From Sphaerosporella brunnea (taxonomy: Eukaryota > Ascomycota > Pezizomycetes > Pezizales > Pyronemataceae): a stretch of DNA of 64,000 bases. A model generated the notes under the pieces. It was given only the letters and a program-made list of their open reading frames with translations, was not told where the DNA came from and did not search any database. The translations under genes were made by a program, and so were the position numbers. This document shows, piece after piece, positions 23,601 to 32,400 of the stretch. Numbering within the stretch: the stretch's first letter is position 1; every line of letters starts with the position of its first letter. Location of the stretch: assembly GCA_008704415.1 (NCBI GenBank), contig VXIS01000036.1:124001-188000 (forward strand). The letters run 5' to 3'.

Positions 23601-25252
23601 CACCAGGAAATTGTTCCCAGGAAGTCATTCATTACGACACTCGCAACAGAGTACCCGCATTTTTCCTTGACAACCACATAGGGAAGGCCATGCTCCCTAC
23701 ATTCAAGCAGGCATATGAAGACGATCCCATGGTCAAGAATGGCATTCGCAAGCCATTTCACTGGCATGACACAGGATATGTTGTGCTAGATGACCCCTCC
23801 ATCACCTCCAACCTTCGAGTTTACGTCCCCAATGCAGTCCTTTCCAGAGACAATCCCTCCTCCTCAGTCCGGCATGTCATCATGCAGAGTTGTCACAAGA
23901 GTGTGGGACATCAAGGCACCGAGAAGACCTACATCCTATGCAGGCAGAGTTTTTACTGGCCTAGGATGAAGCAGGACATCGACGAGTTCTGCAGAGAATG
24001 CCTTGAGTGTCAGCGCAACAAAGATGCCACCACCAAGCCAATTGGCGAAGCTCGCCTCTTGGAAATTCCCCTTCGCCCATGGGAGTCAATTGCTATTGAT
24101 TTCCTTGGTCCATTCAACTCTTCGGACGGTTTCAAGCACATCATGGTCATCATTGACCGCTTCTCTTCTGGTCTTGTTTTGGTTCCCCTAAAGGACGGAT
24201 TTTCGGCAAAGGACGTTACGGATGTTTTCATTAAACACTACTACGCTCGCTACGGACTCCCAGAGTCAATCGTTTCGGACAGAGACCCTCGATTCACCTC
24301 GCAGTTCTGGCAAGGACTCCACAAGCAGATTGGTACCGACCTCCTCATGGCCACCGCTTTCCATCAAAACACCAATGGACAAGTGGAGCGGGCCAACCGT
24401 ACCATCGGTCAAATGCTTCGGATTTTCACCAACAACAAACAGGCAGACTGGTCTCGTCACCTCTGGCGTGTTGAGCACGCCTTCAACCACTCTCCTTCCA
24501 CCACCATCAAGCGTACCCCTCACGAAGTTCAATTTGGTCATATCCCTCGCATTTTACCAGTTGAATTCGATTCGAATGTCCCTGCAGTCAATGAGTACCT
24601 CGAGCAGCAAAAGATCAACAATGCTGTGGCTCGAGATGCATTGCTGGCAGCACGTCACCGCCAGGCAAGCATTGCTGCCAAGCGTAGGAATCCTAAGGTT
24701 CAACTTCAAGTTGGACAATGGGTGTTTTACAAGAGACGTTCTCGAGGGAAGGGCAAGGTTAGGAAGCTTATGGAAGTTTGGGAAGGGCCCTACAGGATCA
24801 CAAAAGTCGATGAGGATACAGGCAACTGCACACTTGAACTCCCCAAGAACAAGCGTGTTTATCCCATCTTCGCCCAGGACAAACTCAAGCTCTTCCAGCG
24901 AATTTCAGACAAGACAATTCCGCCTCCTCCCTCCAGCTACGATGACGAAGAAGAAGACGACCACACTCTCTACAACATCAAGGAGATTCTCGACCACAAG
25001 AAGATTAACGGTATCGATTACTGGTATATCTCTTGGGAGAATTATGGACCTGAAAACAACTCTTGGGAACCTGATGAGAATGTACGCAACACTGGCGCTG
25101 ATTCCATCCAGGAATTCCTTTCGAAGAGGACCCAGGACTACACCTCCACCGCAGTCACTCTTCCTCCCGATTTTTTCTTTCCTTCTGATGATTCTTTCTG
25201 TTCTTCTCCTATGTCATCTATTGCTTCTTCCGTTTTTGATTTACGTGAGTAA
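20609..25252 (+). CDS. chromovirus Pol polyprotein (PR-RT-RNase H-IN-chromodomain)
   Basis: 1,547 codons without a stop, starting at ATG 20609, which directly follows an in-frame TGA. The aspartic protease has DTG at residues 12-14. RT has LDLSNAYHQV and YLDD (328-331). RNase H has its acids in TDAS, NQELLA, TDHKAL and LADTLS. Next comes a 400-residue low-complexity acidic/Pro-rich spacer with a Cys/His cluster (C684 to H702). Integrase has an HHCC zinc part (HKSVGHQG, CRECLEC) and the triad D1164, D1224, E1260 with 35 residues between the last two. The C-terminal chromodomain (about 1455-1505) shows YWYISWENYGPENNSWEP. All catalytic residues are present. The Gag-like frame overlaps the Pol start and is one frame behind, so expression by +1 frameshifting or reinitiation is possible; which is not decidable here. 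Confidence 0.95.
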   Translation: MSTEGRREFFLDTGTTGTNLMSSSWAQTHNIFTRELPQPITIHMAAKGSKTNANRFAYANVEIKPGFTEKTKFLIVAVSSYDIILGMPFLQDNHVNLNTADSTAHFPKHDTTIQCATRQPRTFSLTSSATTEDIPPFDKMFPTVFPEKEPEGLPPLRDRCNHVVRLDPDKLEQFKFHARRIPDAYRKDLIAHLDNWKQQGIAVPGPGRFPCSIFGTPKIPPSKGWRWVNDLRDRNSITERDYTPLPHADNIREDAARSNFKSVLDLSNAYHQVRVEPSSEELNVINADDLGSFQVKVMLQGDCNAPATMMRCMNTILGEFIGKFVWVYLDDILIFSETREEHMRHLEQVFRQLAKAKFYLRMDKCQFLTSQLRLLGHIISGHEIHPHPERIRKIQDWRTPTNKKQLQSFLGVINYVAPHLFHSSTILAPLTELTGNAEWRWDALHDHAFRQIKDLCRKHVPLTPLRYDRIKSGEDKVYLVTDASRVGTGAFICHGKNLEDSKSRIAAIHSRRFTATQENYNTTNQELLAIVDALGAFETKLLGIPFTVITDHKALEYLVTKPMTTGRLARWLEYIQMFDFQIQHTPGESNQLADTLSRLYEDEDKEITPPDEFLHENLKPEDFGSIDSLLNPTTSIPQQTTSTETDKLSSHFSHALQVSNEMSTSNNKPSASLRPKGASRYERCDPNLHWTACRSRDGCPYHYSSGFMETFSTWKSNSQYHAQFESDSDDEFYDSPDEDTDMDDSFGPNSECPDPDEDPIGNYEWLVHHGYITYANSSRASAPQWTPESGAPRPKFPQERQHPDGPWWKQDIPRQVQTFTITPTPRTLPDQQQNNQENPQRIQDEVTPFQTYAIAPRRNPLLVDRNPIEGGNQQVYGQAEANPGGVCALLQAATHQDSQISNPSSHRHLVPRLQRERPIEPISPPMEPIPSDPQAFLTRAQARKEQEKKDKESAEHDQGSNKDFEGEGTQQKIQPSISDETPLLDKEDAEMFEPPQHPPGNCSQEVIHYDTRNRVPAFFLDNHIGKAMLPTFKQAYEDDPMVKNGIRKPFHWHDTGYVVLDDPSITSNLRVYVPNAVLSRDNPSSSVRHVIMQSCHKSVGHQGTEKTYILCRQSFYWPRMKQDIDEFCRECLECQRNKDATTKPIGEARLLEIPLRPWESIAIDFLGPFNSSDGFKHIMVIIDRFSSGLVLVPLKDGFSAKDVTDVFIKHYYARYGLPESIVSDRDPRFTSQFWQGLHKQIGTDLLMATAFHQNTNGQVERANRTIGQMLRIFTNNKQADWSRHLWRVEHAFNHSPSTTIKRTPHEVQFGHIPRILPVEFDSNVPAVNEYLEQQKINNAVARDALLAARHRQASIAAKRRNPKVQLQVGQWVFYKRRSRGKGKVRKLMEVWEGPYRITKVDEDTGNCTLELPKNKRVYPIFAQDKLKLFQRISDKTIPPPPSSYDDEEEDDHTLYNIKEILDHKKINGIDYWYISWENYGPENNSWEPDENVRNTGADSIQEFLSKRTQDYTSTAVTLPPDFFFPSDDSFCSSPMSSIASSVFDLRE

Positions 25253-25279
25253 CTGTTTCAACTGTTTTTTAAGGGGAAG

Positions 25280-25791
25280 TGTAAGATTATTACACTTACT
25301 ATGGTTTCTTTCTTACGTATTTCCTTACTAAGATATAAAACTATAAGGCAGTAACGATGGTATGATAACAGCATTCTACGAGTTTCCATTACTTTCTTTA
25401 CTATGTTTTGTCACCATGTTTCTAGCACTTTCTAGCCCCTTCGATGCTACGTCACTTTGAAATCTTCTAGTTTCCACAAGGCAGACTTGCAGGTCTTCTA
25501 GACCATTCTTTCCTTAGTTTCGAATTTGCCACCAGATTGTTATCACATGATGTACTCAGCATTGTTGGCTATAAAAGCTACGAGCTTTTCCTACATTCAT
25601 TCTTTTCTCTTCTTTCGATACGGCCTTTCGAGCAGCCCAGATTGTATTGACTATCATCAATAAATACTGAGTTGATCAGTGACCTGAGTGCGAGTATTCT
25701 CTTGGTATTTATCAAGTCAGATACACAAACGGTTCTGAGTTTATTTGCATCTGTGAAATAGCGGATCTTATAAGCTCACGAAAAGGTTACA
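25280..25791 (+). repeat. 3' LTR
   Basis: 512 bp. Relative to the 5' LTR it has A for G in CTTTGAAATC, T for C in AGCATTGTTGG and T for C in TGTATTGACTA. Two of the three changes lie at CpG sites, as expected of cytosine deamination. It is preceded directly by the polypurine tract. Confidence 0.95.
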
Positions 25792-25796
25792 TACGC

Positions 25797-26318
25797 CACC
25801 TGTGGCTTCCCGGTAACTAGCTGACTAACAGACTCGCCCAAAGCTGGCACCAACCTCGCACCTTGCAATATTAATATCGCGAACGGCACTGAAAACTCGG
25901 GTTTTGCTGGCACCTTTGCTCTTGTTTGAATGCCGCTTCTTCTTCTTCAAGCTAAGAGTTACATTTCACCGTTCGCCTATTAAGGGACGTGTGAGGGCTT
26001 GTGAAGCTGGTTTTGAAAGATAACGTTTGAATGCACCCAAAGATGTGGGAGATAGACCTTTAGCAAAACAGACACCCCAAAGGCATTCTCTTCAATTTGC
26101 GCACCTTTCACTTACATATGTCTTTCAACGCCCCTCATCGCATATGAAGATCCCGCCGCTAAAATGCGGGGGTTGCCGCACCCGCCGCGCCATCCACGGC
26201 CGCCAAGCTCACTACAATAAGAGCCCAGCTCAGCTGACTTGATCGCCGCAACATTCACTGCGCCCTCCCCCTCCCCCTCCCCCGCTCTTCATCGAACGGT
26301 TGCTATGTAACGATCGCC
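25797..26318. other. gap between retrotransposon and next gene
   Basis: No gene seen. It probably holds the promoter of the downstream gene: pyrimidine-rich CCCTCCCCCTCCCCCTCCCC at about 26263-26283, 35-55 bp before the ATG. No continuation of the NLR pseudogene was recognised. Confidence 0.5.
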
Positions 26319-28133
26319 ATGTCCTTTCCCGCCCGCCGAACTGTTGCGACCCGCGCTCGAAACCTGCACACTGTCTCGTGTATCGCCGGGCTCTCCAAAT
26401 CATGGCGCATACGTCATCCCCTTGCTTTCTCGCGCTCCGGAAATCCGCACTGGATCTGTGAAACGTCTGCTGCTACGACGACGAGCAGCAGCACCGTTGA
26501 GATCCACTACGAATGGGAAGCTCAGGATGGCAACTACACGAAATACCGGATGAAACGATGGGTTGACGGGGTCGAGACCGAGAAACGCGGGTTTTCGAGC
26601 AAGAGTGGTCAGGAACAGACCTCGGAGAGAGAGGAGGAAATCGACTGGATTACTATGCGTAGGAAACAACAGAAGAAGCACGAGGCCCCAGCTATCAGGG
26701 TTGATGAGCGGGGATTCGAGAAGGGCGTTGAACGGAAAGTGGAGGAGAACCAACTGGGGGATGCGTTTGCGAGGCCCCCTCAGAGAGAGCCACAGCGACC
26801 ATCACCAGAAGAGAAACAAGCTGACGCTGCAACATTCCAAATGCCTCCACCGACAGCTCCAAAATCCACGGCGCCTACAGCCTCAGCCGCCCAAACATCT
26901 GCGCCTTCATCAAACGCAAACACGCCCGGCGGAACGAGAGTATTCAAAAACACCTCCCGCACATCACCCCCGGACGTCGCCAAGGCGGAGGCCGCAACCG
27001 CGTCGTCAAAACCGCCCTCTCCTCCCCCTTCTGCGCTTGGTCCCGCACCCAGGCCCATCCGGCTCACGCCTGTCCCACACCCAGACATTGGGCTTCCACG
27101 GAACCCTCAAACTCCCACCGGGCTCTTCGTTCCCAGATCTGCGAAACCTTCATCCGAGGGCGCATCTTGGAGCTGGGAGCCAGCTGGGGATCCCACTGGA
27201 GCCAAATCAGTCGACGCGGCATGGGAGGGGGCAGCCGCAGAGGCTAAGAAATCAGCAACAGCAGCCAAAACTGCGCCTACTCCTACACCCACCTCTCGTC
27301 CTTCCACCGTTAGGGAAGGCGATGAAAATCTCGACTTTCTCCTCCCTTCACACATCCGCGCCGCTATGGCACGGCACACACCTAGCACCTACCCGAACGC
27401 TTCCCCGGAAACCGGTGCGCATGGAGGAGGCGCGCATGAAGGACTAGAAAAAGACAGCTGGCACGAGTCCTTCGGCACTCCCGCTGACCCAGCAGCAGAG
27501 GCCTATACCACCGTGCACCTCGCACCATTCACCTTCGCCGCGACGTCGTCCACACCATTGCCACTGTTGCGAGCCCACACCATCAGCTTTCTCTCCCAAT
27601 CCCCCGCGTCCACTTCCAACAACTCATCCACTACAACTCCCCCGGAAGAAGAAGACTGGCACGGCTTCGACCTCATGCCCTCCATGGACGCAGAAAACAC
27701 CTTCGTCTTCTTACTTTACCCACAGGGTGCAACTCAGCCGTATTTGGCCCTCTGCACGATGCCGGACGAAATCCGCACCCCCATCGCGGAATTGAAGCCC
27801 ACCGAAGCTTTAGATTTTTTGACGCATGCAGGGACGTTTTTGCCGTTTTTGCGCGCGGGAAGGGCTCAAGGGGGGCGTTTGTTGCATGCTACGCGCGAGG
27901 GAGTTTCGTGGGGTGTGTTCGACAAGAGAGAGGGATGGAGAGTGATTCGTGCGCTCGAAAAGGTCGCGGCTAAAGACGAGAGGACGGAGTGGGAACTAGA
28001 TAGGGAGGTTGCACGTGGCGATGTGGGGAAGATTGAGGAGCCGCGCAAGGGAGGCGCTTTGAGGAGGATGTTTTGGGCAGGTGTTTGGGTAGGCGGTTTG
28101 ACGGGATTGATGGGTGCTTGGGGAGGTCTTTGA
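26319..28133 (+). CDS. uncharacterised protein, probably mitochondrial, C-terminal membrane segment
   Basis: A single 604-codon open frame with a good start context (ATCGCCATGTCC). I do not recognise the family. The N-terminus is rich in Arg, Ser and Thr and poor in acids (MSFPARRTVATRARNLHTVS), as in mitochondrial presequences. Residues 45-100 contain a compact segment (VEIHYEWEAQ...YRMKRWVDG). Residues 150-370 are low-complexity Pro/Ala/Ser/Thr, likely disordered. Residues 390-570 look folded (DWHGFDLMPSMDAENTFVFL, EGVSWGVFDKREGWRVI). The end is a Gly-rich hydrophobic helix (FWAGVWVGGLTGLMGAWGGL). GC-rich codon use contrasts with the adjacent retrotransposon. An unrecognised intron is possible but not required. 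Confidence 0.75.
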   Translation: MSFPARRTVATRARNLHTVSCIAGLSKSWRIRHPLAFSRSGNPHWICETSAATTTSSSTVEIHYEWEAQDGNYTKYRMKRWVDGVETEKRGFSSKSGQEQTSEREEEIDWITMRRKQQKKHEAPAIRVDERGFEKGVERKVEENQLGDAFARPPQREPQRPSPEEKQADAATFQMPPPTAPKSTAPTASAAQTSAPSSNANTPGGTRVFKNTSRTSPPDVAKAEAATASSKPPSPPPSALGPAPRPIRLTPVPHPDIGLPRNPQTPTGLFVPRSAKPSSEGASWSWEPAGDPTGAKSVDAAWEGAAAEAKKSATAAKTAPTPTPTSRPSTVREGDENLDFLLPSHIRAAMARHTPSTYPNASPETGAHGGGAHEGLEKDSWHESFGTPADPAAEAYTTVHLAPFTFAATSSTPLPLLRAHTISFLSQSPASTSNNSSTTTPPEEEDWHGFDLMPSMDAENTFVFLLYPQGATQPYLALCTMPDEIRTPIAELKPTEALDFLTHAGTFLPFLRAGRAQGGRLLHATREGVSWGVFDKREGWRVIRALEKVAAKDERTEWELDREVARGDVGKIEEPRKGGALRRMFWAGVWVGGLTGLMGAWGGL

Positions 28134-28593
28134 GTGTACTCACTCCGAGGAGTGAGGTTGGATTACCTTGGCTGTTGGGTTCACCTTTTTTTTTTTTTCA
28201 TTTGCTGTAACTCGGAAAACTTGATATCTTTCTATGAATTATGACAGGAGCTTATGTACGCTACTGAATGTGGTGCTGCTGGATCAGGCAGCGTTTCCTC
28301 ACAAGCACTGAATTGCACTCAATATGAGGCTAACGACCGCCGCGGGTGGGGATTGGGTGTTGGCCTCATTCCCAAGAAACTGCTGCACCGCGCAGGAGAT
28401 TGCAAAAGCCAACTGCAAAAGCTCGAGTTCAAAGCGAAAGCGCATGGACACAGTTGTGGCCCCCACACCATCCAGATGCTACGCGTGTCGAGGCGCTTTT
28501 GCACGCCGAGGGATAGTTGGTCTCGCACGGGACAAGAGCCATTCGGCAAGTTTGACTGGAAGTCTGGGCGGCGCGGAGGAACCGGGTTTGGGG

Positions 28594-28823
28594 CAGTGTT
28601 CCCGATAGCCGGCTCCCATTGGGCAAATAGGCGCCGCACACCGGCGGACCAGAGCTTTGACAGCGGCGATTTGTAAAAATATATCAACCCAATATTATGC
28701 TATTTAAAGGATGCATCGGTTTTTCGTCCATGTATGAGAATCAAACCAGTGTCCCCCCCCCGGGTGGGTTGGAACCTGGCTCACTGGGAATTACTCGCTG
28801 GTAGCCAGCAATCGGAAACACTG
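28594..28823. mobile_element. hAT-type MITE, diverged copy 4
   Basis: A 230-bp segment with left end CAGTGTTCCCGATAGCCGGC and right end GCCAGCAATCGGAAACACTG, related to the other copies but shorter and more diverged. The flanking octamers are GTTTGGGG and GCTCGGAG, which match at 5 of 8 positions; all three differences are transitions, so an old, mutated 8-bp duplication is plausible. Confidence 0.6.
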
Positions 28824-30317
28824 GCTCGGAGGAGCTAACTCACGGTGCAGGCCGTTGATGAGTCGGCAGAAACTGTAACTGCTGCGCTGCAGCCACAGGT
28901 TCGGGGTCTTTCAGGCCATTAAGGAGGCGCATGCAGTGAGGGAGGGAGGGGGTTCCGTAGCGGTCGGCGGTTGTCGAGATTTAACGTGGCCGGGCTAAAC
29001 CTGTTGGGCGTGGTTGAGAGTTTTCAAAGGTTACATTACATTCTGCCCATGCGTAATCAAAAATCTGCCGTTTTGGGGGCGCATCACGACTGGTCACTCA
29101 CGTGAAGCTAGTGGTCTAAGAAGATGATATACAATTTTTTCGTACGGTACAATTTCAGTTAAATACGTAAAGTTACCCAAGATTACGTCAAACTATAGCA
29201 AAGCCATAGCAAAGCTAAAGAAAACGAGTGATCCGCATTTAAAAATGTCACGAGAAAGCTATTTTTTGAGTCTTTTTTGAGCGGTATTAGATCGCGGTAT
29301 TTTTGGGCGAAACCTTAGAAATCTTACAGTCACGAACGTATAACCTACGCAAGCGAGGCGAAAGATTCGATCCCTACGTGAAGCCACTTCCCACCGGTAC
29401 CACGCCGCACAGAAACAAAAGGAAACGCGGGAGAAGTAGAAGAAGAAGAAGAAGGAAGGCCCTCAAGCAAACGTTACAATATCTGGGCTCGGATAGCTCG
29501 GGGCGGGGGGGTGTAAGCGTCAATGTCTACATTGGCGGAGGCGCTGTTTGAACTTGGATTCGAACTAAGGCTTTCTCCAGTAAATAGAGAACACCTGGAC
29601 GCAGTTCACAGAGGGGAAATAAGATTTTGGCAGGAGTGGAAAATTTCTGTTCATACCGAGACACCAATTTGACAAATAGCTCCTCCCACTTCCCCCGCCT
29701 CTTTTCCTCCACCCGCTATATACTCCTTCACCAACCACTGCCTGCACATCTCATTACACAGGATACAAGACCCGGCGTTGGTGAATTCCAATACAGTGCC
29801 CACCTTGGCCAGTCGTCTCAGCCGTTTATTACCCTCTTCTGGGTTGTAAACAGGGTCGTAGATTCCGCTCACTCCTTATTGAATGTGGATGGTGAAGGAT
29901 GCCAATACGAAGGTGTTTCGTTCAAAGAGGAGTTTTCGGCGTGCCGGTTGGCCCGATATCGTTTGCGTTTGACCATTGTCACAAGTTGCGCCTGGCCGCC
30001 GCTTGTGATGATGTTCTGATGCCGCCAACACGTCCCATGTTGACGGTGAACACAATGTCCCCGGAGTAGCGGCGTAGGCAACTGCAGCACCGGTGGCAGA
30101 CTTGCGGTTCTTCTAGATCGGTTCGATTCATTTTGTAGTCCCGCGTAGAGGCGGGGCTGCTGGGTTGAGCTTCAGTCCATAGACCGCCAAATGTACCGGC
30201 ATACTTCATGGAAATCACCAAAAACTGTCCAGAGTAAGCAACACAGAGTGTGTCACACCCATGGCGAGTTATATCCCATGAAGCGCTGTACCTTTTTTTC
30301 ATACCGGCAACCTAATC
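28824..30317. other. gene-poor stretch with possible decayed Cys-rich fragments
   Basis: No intact gene. On the minus strand, 29651-30300 contains short frames with Cys pairs (VCHRCCSC near 30090 and SCILCNEMC near 29755) that could be pieces of one broken zinc-binding protein, but they lie in different frames and no family could be assigned. A B-box-like GGTTCGAATCC-type stretch on the minus strand near 29552-29572 resembles the one at 36.5 kb. Confidence 0.35.
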
Positions 30318-31208
30318 ATGCTTTATCACGACCACGTCAAAAACCATGTATCCTACATAGCACTCGACCCGTGTTTTCACCTGGGTACCAGGAAAGAAGT
30401 ATTCGACGCAGAGCTGTTTGCAGTGATGGAAGCAGTCAACAGGGCGTGTAAGATGGACGCAATCGCCAACAATAGGGTCACCATCTTCACCGACTCACAA
30501 GCGACCCTGACGCGAATAAAAGATGACAAAGAGGGTCCCGGACAGATGGTCACTAGATGGCTATACCGATGGGGAACAACTCTCACGAGACGGAACATCC
30601 ACCTGGAATACAGGTGGACACCGGCACACGTTGGGATTAAAGGCAACGAGGCCGCGGACCGACCAGCCAAAAGTGGAGCAGAAGGTGGCGAAATCGCAGA
30701 CCGACTCACAGCGGGAAGTGAGGAGCCAGCAGAGTGTACGTCACTCGCGCACGTCAACCGATTGGCCATCGACCTTGAATCAGACACCCAGCAAAGATGG
30801 ATTGCCGACAAGCTCGAAAACGATCACCGATACAAGCTAAGAATGGTCAGAGGGAAAATACAGTGGAAAGTCCGCAAAGCCACCACCAAGATTCCCAAGC
30901 AGAGAGCCCAGATGTACTACCAACTGATGTCCGGTCATGCGGTAACCAACGACTACCTGTTCAAGCGAAAACGACGAGACTCCAATCGATGTGATTGGTG
31001 CAACGATGACACCCCGCAAACGAGAAGTCACCTCATGCTACACTGCAAGAGGTGGAAGGAACAGCGCAAGGATTTCTTTAAAGGAGTGGAAAGAATATGG
31101 GGACGGCGCAGGCAGAAGAGAGTGAGGGACATTTTTTGCGACGACAGGATGACGACGGTCGTGCTAAAATTCCTTGACGAGACCGAGATTGGAAGACGTA
31201 CGGGTTAA
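30318..31208 (+). pseudogene. LINE ORF2 C-terminal fragment (partial RNase H, CCHC tail)
   Basis: 296 codons. RNase H motifs DAELFAV, FTDSQATL and GNEAADRPAK are visible, but the first catalytic Asp block is missing, so the domain is incomplete. The zinc region CDWC...SHLMLHC keeps its histidine, unlike the 12-kb copy. The reading frame is otherwise clean, suggesting a fairly recent insertion. The ATG at 30318 is incidental. Confidence 0.75.
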
Positions 31209-31338
31209 GCCCCCGTTGGGGGGCTGATACCACTGATTTAGGGTGTGTTTAATGGTGCAATTTGCTTTTTATGTATCTCTTTTGTATGGGGAGCCCCAAC
31301 AGACGGGTAAGACCGTGGGGACAGGATATCAAGTTTCT
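30318..31338 (+). mobile_element. 5'-truncated LINE, second family
   Basis: Contains the C-terminal end of ORF2 and part of a 3' UTR. The 3' UTR stretch from about 31255 (TTTTATGTATCTCTTTTGTA, then GGGGAGCCCCAACAGACGGG) to GTTTCT at 31338 is nearly identical to 51912-51983. The terminal part of the same UTR is found inverted about 200 bp further on (31531-31645). The 5' end is lost inside RNase H. Confidence 0.75.
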
Positions 31339-31530
31339 CGGAGATGGCGAAACCTCATCTTCAACCATACCAGAAGTTATGCCTGCACATCCTCACTGCC
31401 AGCGCCCTCGGGCTTGAAAAGCAGCATCTGGGCAAAAGTGACGGCAAAGTCGAGGCCTGCCTGACTGTGATAGACTCCAACCAACCGAGAAAAAACCACC
31501 CATACAGAGCCAAGAATGTGAAAACACGGG

Positions 31531-31645
31531 TCTTTTGTTTTGTTTTGTTTTTGTTTTAAATCATACAGCGTACACGCGGACGTTAGTCCACGTGCCTCCT
31601 ATCTTGCGAATCGGAGTGAGGCCAAAGGCCTATGACGGACATAAG
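31531..31645 (-). mobile_element. inverted 3' tail of the second LINE family
   Basis: Read on the minus strand this segment is CTTATGTCCGTCATAGGCC and onward to TGTATGATTTAAAAC and an A/C-rich tail. It is the same sequence as 51981-52080 on the plus strand. It lies downstream of, and inverted to, the LINE fragment that ends at 31338. Confidence 0.8.
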
Positions 31646-31659
31646 GTGGTGATGAGGTT

Positions 31660-32290
31660 ATGTATGCGATTTCCGGCCCTACCACCATGATAAAATATCC
31701 CATCCACCACTCACGGCCTGTGTTGACCACACAAAGCTGCCGTATGTTTTTTTCAGGCTCTCGCTCTTTGCCTACTAAACCAGATTTGGACGTCACACCA
31801 CCTGTTGCTGTCGCAACGAGTTCAGCATTTTTTTGCAGAACCTGCCTACTAGAGGGATCCGGAAGGTTTTGAGGTTGGCGCTGCCGGCACCGGGTCGATG
31901 GGAAGAGGTGATTTGTGGAGAGCAAGCTGTGCGCGACCCGGAGCAGCACATATTTAGAATTCGGGATGCGAACCTCAGAATCAAAGTAGCTGGATTTCTG
32001 CTTGACGGACGTCAGTGACGCCTACAAATCACATCTTCTTATCCACTAGTTGCCGGCAGCACCAGCCTCCAACGACGCACAGACCCCAAGGTTCTTCTTA
32101 TGTACTGGGCTCAGGGTTAGGGTTATATTTCTACCCGAAAGCGCCCCGCTCGATACCCCCCCCATTATCTCAACAACGGCGCGACCGATCTGATTCAAAT
32201 CGACATAGTAGGAAGAACACGCGAAAACCCTGTTCTGGTGTCCAAAACTCAGCCGTTGTCTGTGTCATGAACACTGGCCTGTTTGGCTCC
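31660..32290. repeat. diverged inverted duplication
   Basis: The arms near 31862-31917 and 32023-32077 are inverted copies (shared CTGCCGGCA, GTGATTTGT). Conceptual translations of the two arms in opposite directions share TNHxF, STxCRQ and VxNTG in the same order, so the duplication probably spans 250-300 bp per arm. The arms are strongly diverged and no element type is assigned. Confidence 0.45.
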
Positions 32291-32400
32291 GCCGCGACCC
32301 CTCGCTTTTGCCAACTTCCGACCCACAACCACAAGGTATACTCACCGCTACCCATTAAAGCAATTCTTCCCATGATACTTTAACACTAGCCGAAATTTGT

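Larger units (their letters stand above)
17954..25791 (+). mobile_element. Ty3/gypsy chromovirus LTR retrotransposon (7.84 kb)
   Basis: A complete element: 512-bp LTRs with TG...CA ends, a leader, a Gag region, a full Pol ORF, a polypurine tract AAGGGGAAG (25271-25279) directly before the 3' LTR, and a perfect 5-bp target duplication TACGC (17949-17953 and 25792-25796). The LTRs differ at only three of 512 sites, so insertion is recent. Domain order PR-RT-RNaseH-IN-chromodomain places it in the chromovirus branch. Its base composition is AT-richer than the flanking host genes. It inserted into the dead NLR gene. Pol looks intact but Gag carries a stop and frame changes. Confidence 0.95.

Noticed and set aside
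24222..25331. 369-codon second frame within the chromovirus pol region
   Set aside because: Lies wholly inside the integrase/chromodomain coding region and has no homology pattern of its own. Ser/Thr-rich as expected of a shifted frame.
26563..27447. 294-codon plus frame overlapping the 26.3-kb gene
   Set aside because: A shadow of the Pro/Ser-rich middle part of the longer, better-starting frame.
28749..28823. Separate 75-bp element between two CAGTGT/ACACTG motifs
   Set aside because: The right motif pairs better with CAGTGTTCCCGATAGCC at 28594, giving the diverged hAT MITE; the 28749 motif lacks the subterminal match.
29303..29551. Arg-rich 82-codon ORF as a small gene
   Set aside because: Simple AGAAGAAGA repeat gives the Arg run; no ATG, and it lies in LINE/SINE debris. 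The final VYIGGGA stretch faintly resembles a 37.3-kb LINE frame.
32111..32130. Interstitial telomere
   Set aside because: Fewer than two TTAGGG units, and the same 20-mer occurs inverted at 33345-33364, so a transposon end explains it better.
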